A stretch of 64,000 bases of DNA. Origin: Nautilus pompilius (taxonomy: Eukaryota > Mollusca > Cephalopoda > Nautilida > Nautilidae). Within the stretch, counting starts at the first letter, position 1; the number at the start of each line of letters is the position of its first letter. Location: positions 310,001 to 374,000 of the forward strand of contig JACATO010000334.1 in NCBI GenBank assembly GCA_018389105.1, given 5' to 3'. A model generated the notes under the pieces. That model searched no databases. It was not told where the DNA came from and saw only the letters and a program-made list of their open reading frames with translations. A program made the translations under genes and the position numbers. Shown one piece after another: positions 1-10,084 of this stretch.

Positions 1-70
1 GAGTCCTAATTCAATCCCCAGTCCTGGAATTGTTTCTCATTGGTGTACAGGAAAAACAACACTTTCTATA
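1..70 (+). repeat. possible 3' part of a tRNA-derived SINE
   Basis: TTCAATCCCC at about 10-19 resembles an RNA polymerase III B box and is followed by a short tail-like stretch. The head would lie outside the window. The body resembles the other SINE copies only weakly, so this is a tentative call. Confidence 0.28.
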
Positions 71-1416
71 AAGCCCCTATCACTTATAAGCCTTAGAAGT
101 CAAACCCCTTAGCAGTAGCAATAAATACTAAATAAATGTTCATAACTAAGATGCACTATGGAATTAGCTGTTTGAACTTATGCTGAATTATCTTATTTAC
201 TATCCTTTTAAATAAATGTGAAACAGTGCAGTGATTTTAAAAGAATTATAAAAAAACATTAAAATCTCAATTTCCAAACATTTCAGGTTTAAGAAGAAAA
301 GTCTAAATAGATGTTCGGTCAGCTGATGAAATTATTTGACTCTGTTTCATTGGATTCAATGCATGAAGGAAACAATTTGATACAAGTAAAAAACACTGTA
401 AGCAACTTAGTGACCAACAAAACAGGCTCAAGTCACTTGAATGTTCTATCAACAGAAACTTTTATGGCAAAAAGAATTTCAGGATTAAACTTTGGTGGCA
501 AGAAGAAAATATTCTATGAGATATGGATTCATTAATTACCTTTACTATAATAAAGTGATGGGAATGCCCTACTTTCAGTAAATAAATGAAGCAGCAGAAG
601 TAGAAAAAGATAGCTTGGAAGTTTTTCTCATAATTTACTAGAAACCAAGTGTAAAAAGCTAGGAACTTGCTTGTAGCTTTTATGAGTAATATCCACAGCA
701 ATTTCACCCCATAGCTATCAGACAGTCATTAAACACCCAATTTGAGAAACATCAGCTATGTTTTCAAGAAATGCTCGGGATTTTATTATGAGAGCAATGT
801 AAACAAATATAACTCAAAGCCAAAAGGTGTACAACTAAATAGCTAAAAAAGGTGTGCATGGAAGAGAGAGGTAAAAAAACACCCCAACAAAAATGCAATA
901 AATATGTTGAAAACAATGAACAACAAAATGTGTTTATTTTTCTTGCTTTCATTTATTTATTTTTTAACTATTATTTTGGGTTAATAGAATTTTAATTTTT
1001 AATTTTTCAGTTTGGCTTCATACCATACCTTTTTTAATTAATATTTTTGCTGTTGTCATAGATGGTGATACTTCGTTGTTGTCAGAATTGCAATAAAAAA
1101 ATATCAATATTAAATAATCTTCATGCTCCATCATAAAAAAAATGTTACATCAAAGAAAAATTCTAGAAACATTAAATGAATTTTCTCCTATTTGCTGCAT
1201 TCTCAGCTTGAGAGAAATAACAAATTCAAGCACAAAAGAATCAAGAGCAGGAAGGAAATATAATTAGAGGTATCCTTTTATGAACTTGTTGAGATGAGTA
1301 CTGAAATATTTGTATGCAATAGAAAATTTCACTTCATGATTAAAAAAAAAATTTTTTTTTCCAAAATTTCAAGGTTTTAGAAAACCTGTCGCAATTCATA
1401 GATTCCTCATTATATA
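71..1416. other. AT-rich stretch, no gene seen
   Basis: Both strands carry only short frames with AT-driven residue use. I see no splice-bordered exon, RNA gene or transposon protein here. The stretch ends at the TA target site of the Tc1-like element. Confidence 0.6.
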
Positions 1417-2990
1417 CAGGTGCATCTAAAAAAATTAGAATATCATGGAAGAGTTCCATATTTTCTGTCAGTTATTTCAGAGAGTGAAAATTGTATATAT
1501 TCTAGACTCATTACATGTAAACTAAAATGTTTCAAGCTTTTTTAATTTTGATTTTGATAATTACGGCCTACAGAAAAAAAGATAGAAAAAACGTATCTCA
1601 AAATATTAGAATATTTCATAAGATCAATAAAAAAGGGGGGGATTTATAATATAGAGATGTCGAACTTCTGAAAAGTATGTTCATTTATGGACTCAATACT
1701 TGGTCAGGGCTCCTTTTACATGAATCACTGCATCAATGTGGCGTGGCATGGAGGCAATCAGCCTGTGGCACTGCTGAGGTGTTATGGAAGCCCAGGTTGC
1801 TTTGATAGCGGCCTTCAGCTCATCTGTATTGTTGGGTCTGGTGTGTCTCATCTTCCTCTTGACAATACCTCATAGATTCCCTCTGGGGTTCAGGTCAGGC
1901 GAGTTGGCTGGCCAATCAAGCACAGTAATACCATGGTCAGCAAACCAGTTACTAGTAGTTTTGGCACTGTGGGCAGGTGCCAAGTCCTGCTGGAAAAGGA
2001 AATCAGCATCTCTGTAAAGCTTGTCAGCAGACGGAAGCATGAAGTGTTCTAAAATCTCCTGGTAGACGGCTTCATTGATTTTGGACTTGATAAAACACAG
2101 TGGACCAACACCAGCAGATGACATGGCACCCCAAATCATCACAGACTGTGGAAACTTCACACTGGATTTCAAGCAACTTGGATTCTGTGTCTATCCACTC
2201 TTCCTCCAGACTGTGGGATCTTGGTTTCCAAATGAAATGCAAAATTTACTTTCATCTGAAAAGAGGACTTTGGACCACAGAGCAACAGTCCAGTTCTTTT
2301 TCTCCTTAGCCCAGGTAAGACGCTTCTCATGTCTCTGTTTCAGGAGTGGCTTGACACTAGGAATGCGACACTTGTAGCCCATTTCCTGGACATGTCTGTG
2401 CATAGTGGCTCTTGATGCACTGACTCCAGCCTCAGTCCACTCCTTGTGAAGCTCCCCAATGTTCCTGAATCAGCTTTGCTTGACAATCTTCTCAAGGCTG
2501 CGGTCATTCCTCTTGCTTGTGCACCTTTTCCTACTACACTTTTCCCTTCCAGTCAACTTTCCCAGAATATACTTTGATACAGCACTCTGCAAACAGCCAG
2601 CTCTTTCAGCAATGACCTTCTGTGGCTTACCCTCCTTATCGAAGATGTCAATGAGTGTCCTCTGGACAACTGTCAAGTGAGCAGTCTTCCCCATGATTGC
2701 AGTTGTGTGTACTGAACCAGACTGAGAGATTCATGGTATTTATACTGCATAAATAGTGATTTACTCAAACTCTAAATGGAATATTCTAATATTTTGAGAT
2801 ATGTTTTTTTCTATTTTTTTTTTTATCTGTAGGCTGTAATTATCAAAATTAAAATTAAAAAATGCTTGAAACATTTTAGTTTACATGTAATGAGTCTAGA
2901 ATATATACAATTTTCACTTTCTGAAATAACTGACAAAAAATATTGAACTCTTCCATTCCATGATATTCTAGTTTTTTTGAGATGCACCTG
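1417..2990 (-). mobile_element. Tc1-like DNA transposon with long terminal inverted repeats
   Basis: The element is 1574 bp, bounded by CAGGTGCATCT at 1417 and its complement AGATGCACCTG ending at 2990. It is flanked by a TA duplication at 1415-1416 and 2991-2992. The inverted repeats are long (about 1417-1619 and 2777-2990) and nearly identical apart from small indels. Each carries an inner copy of the outer motif (TCTCAAAATATTAGAATATT near 1596-1615 and its complement near 2781-2800). That is the IR/DR layout known from many Tc1-like elements, where transposase binds both inner and outer sites. The single interior gene runs on the minus strand. Both termini and the TSD are intact, so a related transposase could in principle still move this copy. 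I recall similar termini from vertebrate Tc1 elements, but cannot check that here. Confidence 0.95.
1693..2694 (-). pseudogene. Tc1-like DDE transposase, three in-frame stops
   Basis: One uninterrupted reading frame of 333 codons plus stop runs from ATG at 2694 to TGA at 1693-1695, the usual length for Tc1 transposases. It is broken only by stops at 2470-2472 (TGA), 2191-2193 (TAG) and 1870-1872 (TGA); there is no frameshift. The N-terminal part (MGKTAHLTVVQRTLIDIF) is the paired-type helix-turn-helix DNA-binding region. The catalytic first Asp lies in LFSDESKF and the second in FQQDLAPAHSAK. The third acid, expected 35 residues after the second Asp in the NPIENLW-like block, reads NPRGN here, so the catalytic Glu is lost as well. 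The TGA codons fit simple C-to-T or G-to-A changes. The copy is therefore inactive but young, with a frame intact apart from point changes. Confidence 0.93.
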
Positions 2991-3040
2991 TATAATTTAA
3001 AAATCTAGTGCCAAATAAGACTTTGATATCCAGGTGGCTA

Positions 3041-3585
3041 ATAAGGAAAGCAGAAGCAAGTTTCTGCACTGCTTTGTAATAAAGAATACTATAAAACAAT
3101 TAACAAACAACTACAGCTTTGTTAATAACAGTGAGTAGTGGCAAATACAATAGAGGGAAGTTAACAAACTCAAAGAGAAACCACAAATTTATTAACTATA
3201 AAATCTAGTGAAGAATACAGGGGTAGGGTTTTCATACACCCCATGACAAATGACAACATTATTAATTATAGAGTGTAATGAGGGATATAAGATAAACCAG
3301 GAAACAAATTCCAAGCCAAAATGCTACTTTGTCAACTATAGAATGCAGTGAAAAATTCAGGAAAGAACAGTAAACAAATACCTGGAAGATGACAACATTG
3401 GTAACCATAGAATATAGTGAAAGATACAACAAAGAGAATTTGCCCAACATCAATGAAAACTACAAGTGAATTATCTACACAATTTACTGAATGATACAGG
3501 ATGAAGAGAACACAAAAGAAACGCAAAATAAAATTACAAAATGGAACAGTTGAAATCCACAAAACAAAACTCTCTTACCAATATA
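3041..3585. repeat. degenerate ~70-bp tandem array, left part
   Basis: Successive copies start near 3111, 3181, 3251, 3321, 3390 and 3460. Each carries a variant of a core such as AACTATAGAATGCAGTGAAA followed by a GATAC-like motif and an A-rich tail. The spacing is close to 70 bp throughout, although the copies have diverged strongly. A less clear copy may precede 3111. The array is cut by the mariner element at 3586 and resumes after it. No coding frame runs through it. Confidence 0.7.
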
Positions 3586-4913
3586 CGAGGTCTGTTGAAA
3601 AAGTATCCGACCTTAGGCTGGGAAAAAAAATTAAATATTTGGTGGGGTTCAATTGCTAATCCCCTTCGAAATAGGCCCCTTGTGCCTCCACACACTTAGC
3701 CCAGCAATCCTTCCACTGTTCAAAGCACGTCTGGAATACTTCTTCCGCAATGGCTCTCAGCTCCACTGTCACATTCCACATGTTGTCCACTTGGCTCTTA
3801 AAGCGGGAGCCTTTCAGTGGCATCTTCATTTTTTGGAAGAACCAGAAGTCAGAAGGAGCCATGTATGGAGAGTATGGAGCCTGGCCAATGAACGAAATGC
3901 CTTCCTTTGCCAAGGAACCTTGGATCAACTGCGACAAATGAGCCAGGGCATTGTCATGATGCAGCTGCCAGTTTTGCGAAACCCACAGATCCGGTCTCTT
4001 GCATTGAATTGCATCACAAAGACATCAGAGGACTTCCTGATAGTACTCCTTTGTAACTGTTTGTCTTTCTGGTGTGTATTTGTGATGCACAATGCCTCGG
4101 TAGTTGAAGAAAACAGTCAGCATCACCTTGATTTTGCTCCGGACCTGATATGCTTTTTTGGGCCTTGGTGACATTGAGTGCTTACACTGTGATGACTGAG
4201 CTTTGGTTTCCGGGCCATACCCATACACCCACGTCTCATCTCCAGTTATCACGGTATTCTGGAACTCAGGATCCCTGTTGGCAGTATCCAGCAGGTCCTG
4301 CGCAACCTCAAGACGAAATTGTTGTTGTTCCTGAGAAAGCAGCTTGGGCACAAATTTCACTGCCACTCTGTACAATCCAAAATCCTCCTTTAAAATTGCA
4401 TCTGCAGAATCTTTACTGATCCCAACCTCATCACCAATTTCATGCACCATCAAACGATGATCCTCCATTATCAGGGTCCATACTTTCTCGATAACAGCAT
4501 TGCAGCTTGTTGACAGCCTCCCGGAACACTGGTCACTCTCCACCAATATGCGGCCATTTTTTAACCCGTTGTACCATTCTTTTATTTGGGTAACATCCAT
4601 GGCATTGTCACCAAAAGCCTGTTGAATTTTGCGAATTGTTTCTGCTTGGGTATCTCAAAGTTTTTGGCAAAACTTGATGTAAAATAGTTGCTCCACACGT
4701 TCCGTCATCATGGGCGAAATGAAAATGCGATGAGTAAGTAGTACAGCACCTCACACGCTGGTTGCCTGACAGCGACTGATGCATCCAGCAAGCCCGCCAA
4801 AAACCACGCATGCGCATGAAGGCATGCGCCTCCACTATGCACACTTTTGCCTCCCTAATGTCATTACTTCCCATGGGAAAAAATAAAGTCAGATACTTTT
4901 TCGACAGACCTCA
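3586..4913 (-). mobile_element. mariner element with short inverted repeats and TA duplication
   Basis: The element is 1328 bp. The left end CGAGGTCTGTTGAAAAAGTA at 3586 matches the complement of the right end ending at 4913 (TGAGGTCTGTCGAAAAAGTA) at all but two or three positions over about 28 bp. TA flanks both sides (3584-3585 and 4914-4915). Length, termini and the DD34D transposase inside are typical of mariner. The element sits in the middle of a tandem-repeat unit: joining the flanks across it restores the repeat core. The near-identical termini and lack of frameshifts in the gene point to a fairly recent insertion. Confidence 0.95.
3656..4711 (-). pseudogene. mariner DD34D transposase, two in-frame stops
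   Basis: A single frame of 351 codons plus stop runs from ATG at 4711 (tandem ATGATG, next at 4708) to the stop at 3656. It is interrupted only by TGA at 4655-4657 and TGA at 4025-4027. The N-terminal helix-turn-helix half contains QQAFGDNAM and the linker-like GRLSTS. The catalytic residues are all present: first Asp in ITGDETWVYGY, second in LHHDNALAH, third in MAPSDFWFF, with exactly 34 residues between the second and third. The conserved SPDLAP block reads SPYMAP here. The C-terminal end YFEGD matches the usual end of mariner transposases. With the catalytic triad kept and no frameshift, this is the best-preserved transposase in the window. The long plus-strand frame at 3653-4171 is its antisense shadow. 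Confidence 0.93.
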
Positions 4914-5065
4914 TACTTTAGTAAAGGATACATGAAGGTGTGATTTACCACCATCAGCTAAAACTACAATCATGTTAACTATGGAAGTCCATGAAGGATA
5001 GCAGAGAGAGCATCAACAACCCAAACTAGAACTTTTTCAATTATAGATAGTAGTGATGAAACCTC
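4914..5065. repeat. degenerate ~70-bp tandem array, right part
   Basis: After the mariner the same core resumes as TTTAGTAAAGGATAC (about 4917-4931). Two further copies follow near 4963 (AACTACAATCATGTTAACTA) and near 5024 (CAATTATAGATAGTAGTGAT). This shows that the mariner interrupted an existing array. Confidence 0.65.
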
Positions 5066-6085
5066 AAATGTTCAATACCAGTGAATCACTGTGCAAATTA
5101 TGCTGTGACAACACTTCTTTGAAAAACATTAAATATTTTTAAAAATCTGATGTCTATATACAAGCAGTTAAGTAAATCTGGTTATTATTCGCTGGTTGGT
5201 AGCAGACAGCCATATACAGAGTGGGCATACTGACCTGCTGCAAATGATGAGAACCTAAGTTTGTACCCTTTTGGAAACTAATTTGATATGACAAACCTCC
5301 CCTAATGTAATTTTCTTGCTCTTCTCTATCAATGACCCTTTCTCTAGGCAGTCAGTTTTTTTTCCCCATAGCTAAATAGAGTAGTTCTAGTAGAGATGTT
5401 TCATTTGCAAAGGAAATACAATTGCCAGCCACCATAAGGCTCTGGAATAGCAATACTTTTTTTAACCATGGCACTATGCCATTCCATTGGGTATATCCAA
5501 AAATGCAGACAATGATGCATGCAGAAGAACTGTAGGTGATTTAGAAAACTTTCTCACAATGCAAAATATGAAAACTCACGCATAGATTCTGATTAAAAAC
5601 AACAATTTCTGATTTTTTAGCTAACAAATCAGCATGGGAGAAAGTCAACCACTTGAAAATAAATATGTTAAACCTTATTAAAAAGAAACTGTGCTATAAA
5701 CTTACCCCCCCATAAAAAGTATGACAGCAAAAGGAATTAGTCTTGCATCAGGTTTTGAAGATTGGCATACATTTGATCACTTCTGCTCATAGAATATAAC
5801 TTTTTAATGTTTTATAAGTTAATGGTAGATTCAGATTGTAGAGTCTCTTTAATGACATGATTAGTTTTATTATGTCCACTGTCCTCTCAGCTTGACTCAC
5901 GTCAGATCAGCAAGTGATTTTTATCATCCTTGTTGAGTTTAGACTTTCATAAAAAGTTCCTTACAAAGTTGAGACATTTTCAGTTCAAAATTAATACAGT
6001 AACCTGGTATAGTTGTTACAAGGAAGTGAGAATCCATCAAGGCTTAAGAAAAAAAATGGCTAACAGTATAATACTATCACTATTA
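5066..6085. other. AT-rich stretch, no gene seen
   Basis: I find no conserved frame, exon border, tRNA-like box or repeat pair here on either strand. Confidence 0.5.
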
Positions 6086-6445
6086 TCTCAATGGTAATTT
6101 CCTCCACTAACAAACAATTCTATTCCTGAAGAATATGTTGTGATATCTAACCCTGCTGGAAACTTGACTAACTTGTAATCAAGACCCTTAGTAACTGTAG
6201 ATGTCTGAAAAAGATTTGCCTCAGTACGATCAAGACTCTTAATTATTTCCAATACCTCTATTAGGTCTCCTCTTAAATGGCTAAGATTCAAACTTGATAG
6301 ACCTTATTTCTTTAATCATTCTAACAAATTTATGCTGAACTTTCTCTGCTAAACCAATATTCTTTCTCAAATAAGGATCCTATACAAGCACAGTGTCTTC
6401 AAGATGCAGATAAACAAAAGATTTATACAACAGAGCCTATAACCT
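6086..6445 (-). pseudogene. LINE (non-LTR retrotransposon) reverse transcriptase C-terminal remnant
   Basis: Minus-strand frames give, in the order found at the end of jockey/CR1-type ORF2 proteins: a YKSFVYLHLED block followed by a WDPYL-like DPYLRKNIGLAEKVQHKF, then HLRGDLIEVLEIIKSLDR, then a K-G-x-D-Y-K-L-V-K block (KGLDYKLVKF), and a final WRKLPLR. In the family these correspond to the thumb and C-terminal region ending in WN-x-LP. Stops and at least two frame changes break it, and nothing upstream of this part is recognisable. It is a 5'-truncated dead copy, as is common for LINEs. The clade assignment is tentative. Confidence 0.7.
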
Positions 6446-8102
6446 GTTTATTGTGTTCACAGCTGCTCTTCATGTGTAAGATTTTGGTTAACAATTACCT
6501 CTAGCTCCTTTTCTGAAACTACAATTTCTAGTTTAATGTCATGCATATAAAAATGCTATTATAATGACCCTTAATGACTGTTTGGATATTTTTAATATAT
6601 GTTCAACTGCTCTTGTAGGAAAAAAGTAAAGTCCCAATAATAAAACATTAAGCTCTTGTGTGGGAAAAATGCTACTTAAGTTTGTCAGTAAAGACAAATG
6701 GTCTTCAGGATGATTATTTAATTAATTAACACTAACATCATTAACCAGAGTTATAATTGCTATGCTTTGAAGGTAAAGTTCTTTTTTCTAAAAAAGAAAA
6801 TATCAAGTTAATATGGTTGGCTGTATCACTCACTGCTCCAACTAGCTGACATTAAAGGTAAAAAAAATAAAGTTTCTGCATTAACATAATGGAAATTTAA
6901 GCTTTAAAGTATATTCAATTAAACGCAGTGTTTTATTTTGTACAGCATGCCAAAGTTTAACTAATTCCGGCCCTAGCATTTTCAACATGGTGATTTAACA
7001 CACATGGATTGAATATGCATAGTTTACTCTGTATAGTATGCATTCATGTTACTGCTTCAGGTTTGGCATTTTAATTGTCTCAACAACAAAATACATAAAT
7101 AAATGAAATAAAGTAATTAAGTATATACAAGAAAACTTTGGCAAAAATGCAGATAACAACAGAATTTATAAACATAGTAAATTAAGGGAGGTAGAGAGAA
7201 CATTAGTAGATTGAGTTTTTTAAAAAGGAGCAATACCATCAGAATCTAGCTCTGTATTATGAAGAAATCCAGGGTGTTGTTTTTTTAATTTATGCAAATC
7301 CCCTTTTATAAAAATAAGAGTATCTGGTCTTTTTATAAAATATGTATACATACCTATATTATATAATATTCTTTGCTATAACTACTTAATTTGGCAAAGT
7401 ATTCCAGCCAGAAGATACTTTGATTACTTAATACAAATTTATAAAGGTCGTGCACTTACAACCCCAGCAAATATATAATGTGTGCCTCTTATATAAAAAA
7501 TCTTTCTAATTTCAATCATTTCTTTCTCTCCCCCCCACCAAAGGAATAATTTGAAAAATTTATACAATGTACCCATGCGTCTGACACATTATTAGAGCTT
7601 GTATTTTACCTGATGTTTGGTTTTTCCCAGTAATGTCAGACTATAAAAGCTTAACACAAAAAATAAAAAGTGCTCTTTGTTAACATACACAAATGGAAGA
7701 TAACAGATTTTTATGGTACAATTCATTTTTCCCAGGCAGTTTGTTACTTTCTAACATGGTTAGCTTTTATATGACTAATTGTCTTGTTAAATGTACAGTA
7801 TTGATAGGAAAAAATTAACATTATGATAATCAATACCAGTTAATATCTCTGCGTGCAGTTTGCAAATGAACTTAGGTGAGAAGGCATTCTTGGACTGACT
7901 ACCCAGGAGTGAAGGGGGGGCGTGATTCGGTGAACAGGAACAGGACTGGTTTTGAGTGAGTAGAGAAAATAAACAGAGAGAGGAAAGCTCCATTGTAAAC
8001 TAGAAGGAATTCAAAATAGACCTCTGTGCGAGCGAAAAGGGTTAGTACATGGTGTGGAGAAATGGAGAAAATTGTGGGAAAAAAAAAATATATATATATA
8101 TA
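6446..8102. other. AT-rich stretch, no gene seen
   Basis: No exon with convincing splice borders was found. A short TA run at about 8089-8102 adjoins the second mariner and supplied its TA target. Confidence 0.5.
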
Positions 8103-9391
8103 CAAAGTATGTCCAAAAAAGAAACTCACCTTTTGAAGCAGTGCGCCAACCAGCCGGTGCAGCATGCTCGGTGACCTTGACCTTCAGTCTAATAATAGCT
8201 GCATCATGCCACATCAGTTAGTCATCGATCTTCATGTGCTGGAATGAACATATGTTTAGTGCACTTGGCGATTTGTCGCAAGTTGAACAATGAAGGATCT
8301 TGAAGAGCAACGTGTTTGTGTGAAATTCTGTTTCAAATTGGGAAAAACTTTTACAGAGACTTTTCTAATGTTGCAACAGGCCTATGGGGAGGATTGTTTG
8401 AGCTGTACACAATGTCACAAGTGGTACCAGCATTTAAAATCAGGCAGAAAATCCACCAAAGACAATCCCAAATCTGGATGACTTTCCACGACAATGGGCG
8501 ACGATCACATTGAGAAAGTGCATGCTGTGATCCATGGAAATCGTCACCTGACTGTCCGTGAAGTTTCCGAAGAAGTAGGCATCTGTAAAAGTTTATGCCA
8601 CATGATTTTAAAGGAAAAATTGAACATGCATCATGTAGCCACAAAATTTGTGCTGCGTCTGCTGACAGATGAACAAAAAGAGAACCAAGTCAGTCAGTCA
8701 GGAGCTCTTTGATCGTTCAAATGCTGATGAAAGCTTTCTAAAAGTGTCATAAAAAACATGGGTGTACAGCTATGATGTTTAAACAAAAAGGCAGTCGTTG
8801 CAGTGGGTTGGATCATCGTCGCTACGACCAAAAACAGCACACTGAGTCGCTCAAATGTGAAAGTGATGTTGATCGTTTTTTTTGATTGGAAGGGCATCAT
8901 TCATCATGAGTTTGTTCCATGTGGTCAGACGATCCACAAAGAGTTTTACTTAGATATCCTGAGGCGGTTGAGAGAGGCAGTGCGAAGAAGTGGTCTGAGG
9001 CATGGAAAAAAACCTGGATGTTGCAACATGACAATGCACCTGCTCACGCGTCACTCTTTGGCAAAGCACGAGATGACTCTCATCCCCCAGCCACCCTCCT
9101 CTCCGGATTTGGCCCCTGCAGACTTTTTTTTGTTCCCAAAGTTGAAATCCACCCTGAAAGGTCACTGATTTCAGACGATAGAAGAGATCAAAGAAAATTT
9201 GCTATGAGAATTGCGCACTATCCCTGAAAATGCATTCCAGGACGCATTCCCAAACCGGAAAATACGTTGGGAGCGCAGTGTATCAACAGTGGAGGAAACT
9301 GTTTTGAAGGAGACAAGTTTGCTTAAATTGTATGTAAAGAAATTAATTTTTTTTTTTAAAAAAAGTTCGGTTTCTTTTTGGACAGACCTCG
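8103..9391 (+). mobile_element. second mariner element, decayed
   Basis: The element is 1289 bp. The right end, read as complement, is CGAGGTCTGTCCAAAAAGAA. The left end at 8103 is CAAAGTATGTCCAAAAAAGA, so the inner part of the repeat matches but the outer bases have drifted. TA flanks it at 8101-8102 and 9392-9393, and it landed at the edge of a TA microsatellite. Its outer ten bases are shared with the first mariner, but the rest of the terminus and the protein differ, so it is a related lineage and not a recent copy of the same element. Confidence 0.9.
8290..9345 (+). pseudogene. mariner transposase, stops and several frameshifts
   Basis: The start ATG at 8290 opens MKDLEEQRVCVKFCFKLG, the usual mariner N-terminus. 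A TGA at 8479-8481 falls in the SGR-LST linker. The frame resumes to about 8700, where a frameshift moves it just before an ELFDRSNADESFLK block. The first catalytic Asp region (GDETW in the family) reads S-stop-K-T-W, so Asp and Glu are both lost. The frame then shifts again, giving SRSNVKVMLIVFFDWKG in the frame of the ATG at 8803. WMLQHDNAPAHASL appears in another frame near 9020-9060, and SSPDLAPADFFLFPKLK returns to the 8803 frame. The tail after a TGA near 9166 reads FQTIEEIKEN. It is clearly dead and older than the mariner at 3586. Confidence 0.88.
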
Positions 9392-9969
9392 TATATAGAT
9401 CTGGTAAAGAGAGGGGATCAAATTAGATTTTGAGGAAACATCTGAGCCTGTTAAAGGGAACCCTCTATATCAAAACTGTAGATAATGCACAAATACAGAG
9501 AAATTTCCAATAAACTACAAAAGAAAAAAATATCAAGGGAATGTATTATAGACATACTTCATTCTCCCTCCCCCCCACAAAAAACTAGTTTGAAACTCCT
9601 GCTGACAAAAGGGTTGTTGTTAGAACTCATCACCCGTGACTAACAAGCGTGCAGATATGCCATGCAGGGGAGAAACACAGCTGGTAGAACCTGGGCTGAG
9701 TGAATGAAGCACAGGCTCCAGTGGCAGTACAACAGTAGAAAATAAATACATGGCATTCAGGGTGGGGGGGTGAGTTGTTTTTGCATTGTTTTTTTTTTCT
9801 TTTTTGTAAGGAAAAAATAGAGTATCATTTACTAAATGCATGAATAATTTACAACAAAGCATGGGAATTCTAGACTCCAAGTTCATCATTTTTGCCTGTC
9901 ATAGTTACAGCAACAGAGAACAAAAGATTATTTTAAATTTAATAACATGATTTTATATATATAATTATA

Positions 9970-9984
9970 TGTGTGTGTGTGTGT
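9970..9984. repeat. (TG)n microsatellite
   Basis: About seven TG units follow a TA-rich run. Confidence 0.9.
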
Positions 9985-10045
9985 AGAAGTTTATAATACA
10001 CAAAGTTCACAACTACTTTTTAAAGGGACTTTGTACCAATAACAG

Positions 10046-10084
10046 TAATAATAATAATAATAATAAATAATAATAATAATAATA
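10046..10084. repeat. (AAT)n microsatellite
   Basis: About 13 AAT units with one imperfect unit. Confidence 0.9.

Noticed and set aside
3653-4171. 172-codon plus-strand ORF
   Set aside because: It is antisense to the mariner transposase frame and has no family features of its own.
4608-4874. 88-codon minus-strand ORF overlapping the start of the mariner gene
   Set aside because: It is out of frame with the transposase and partly lies in the 5' untranslated and terminal-repeat part of the element.
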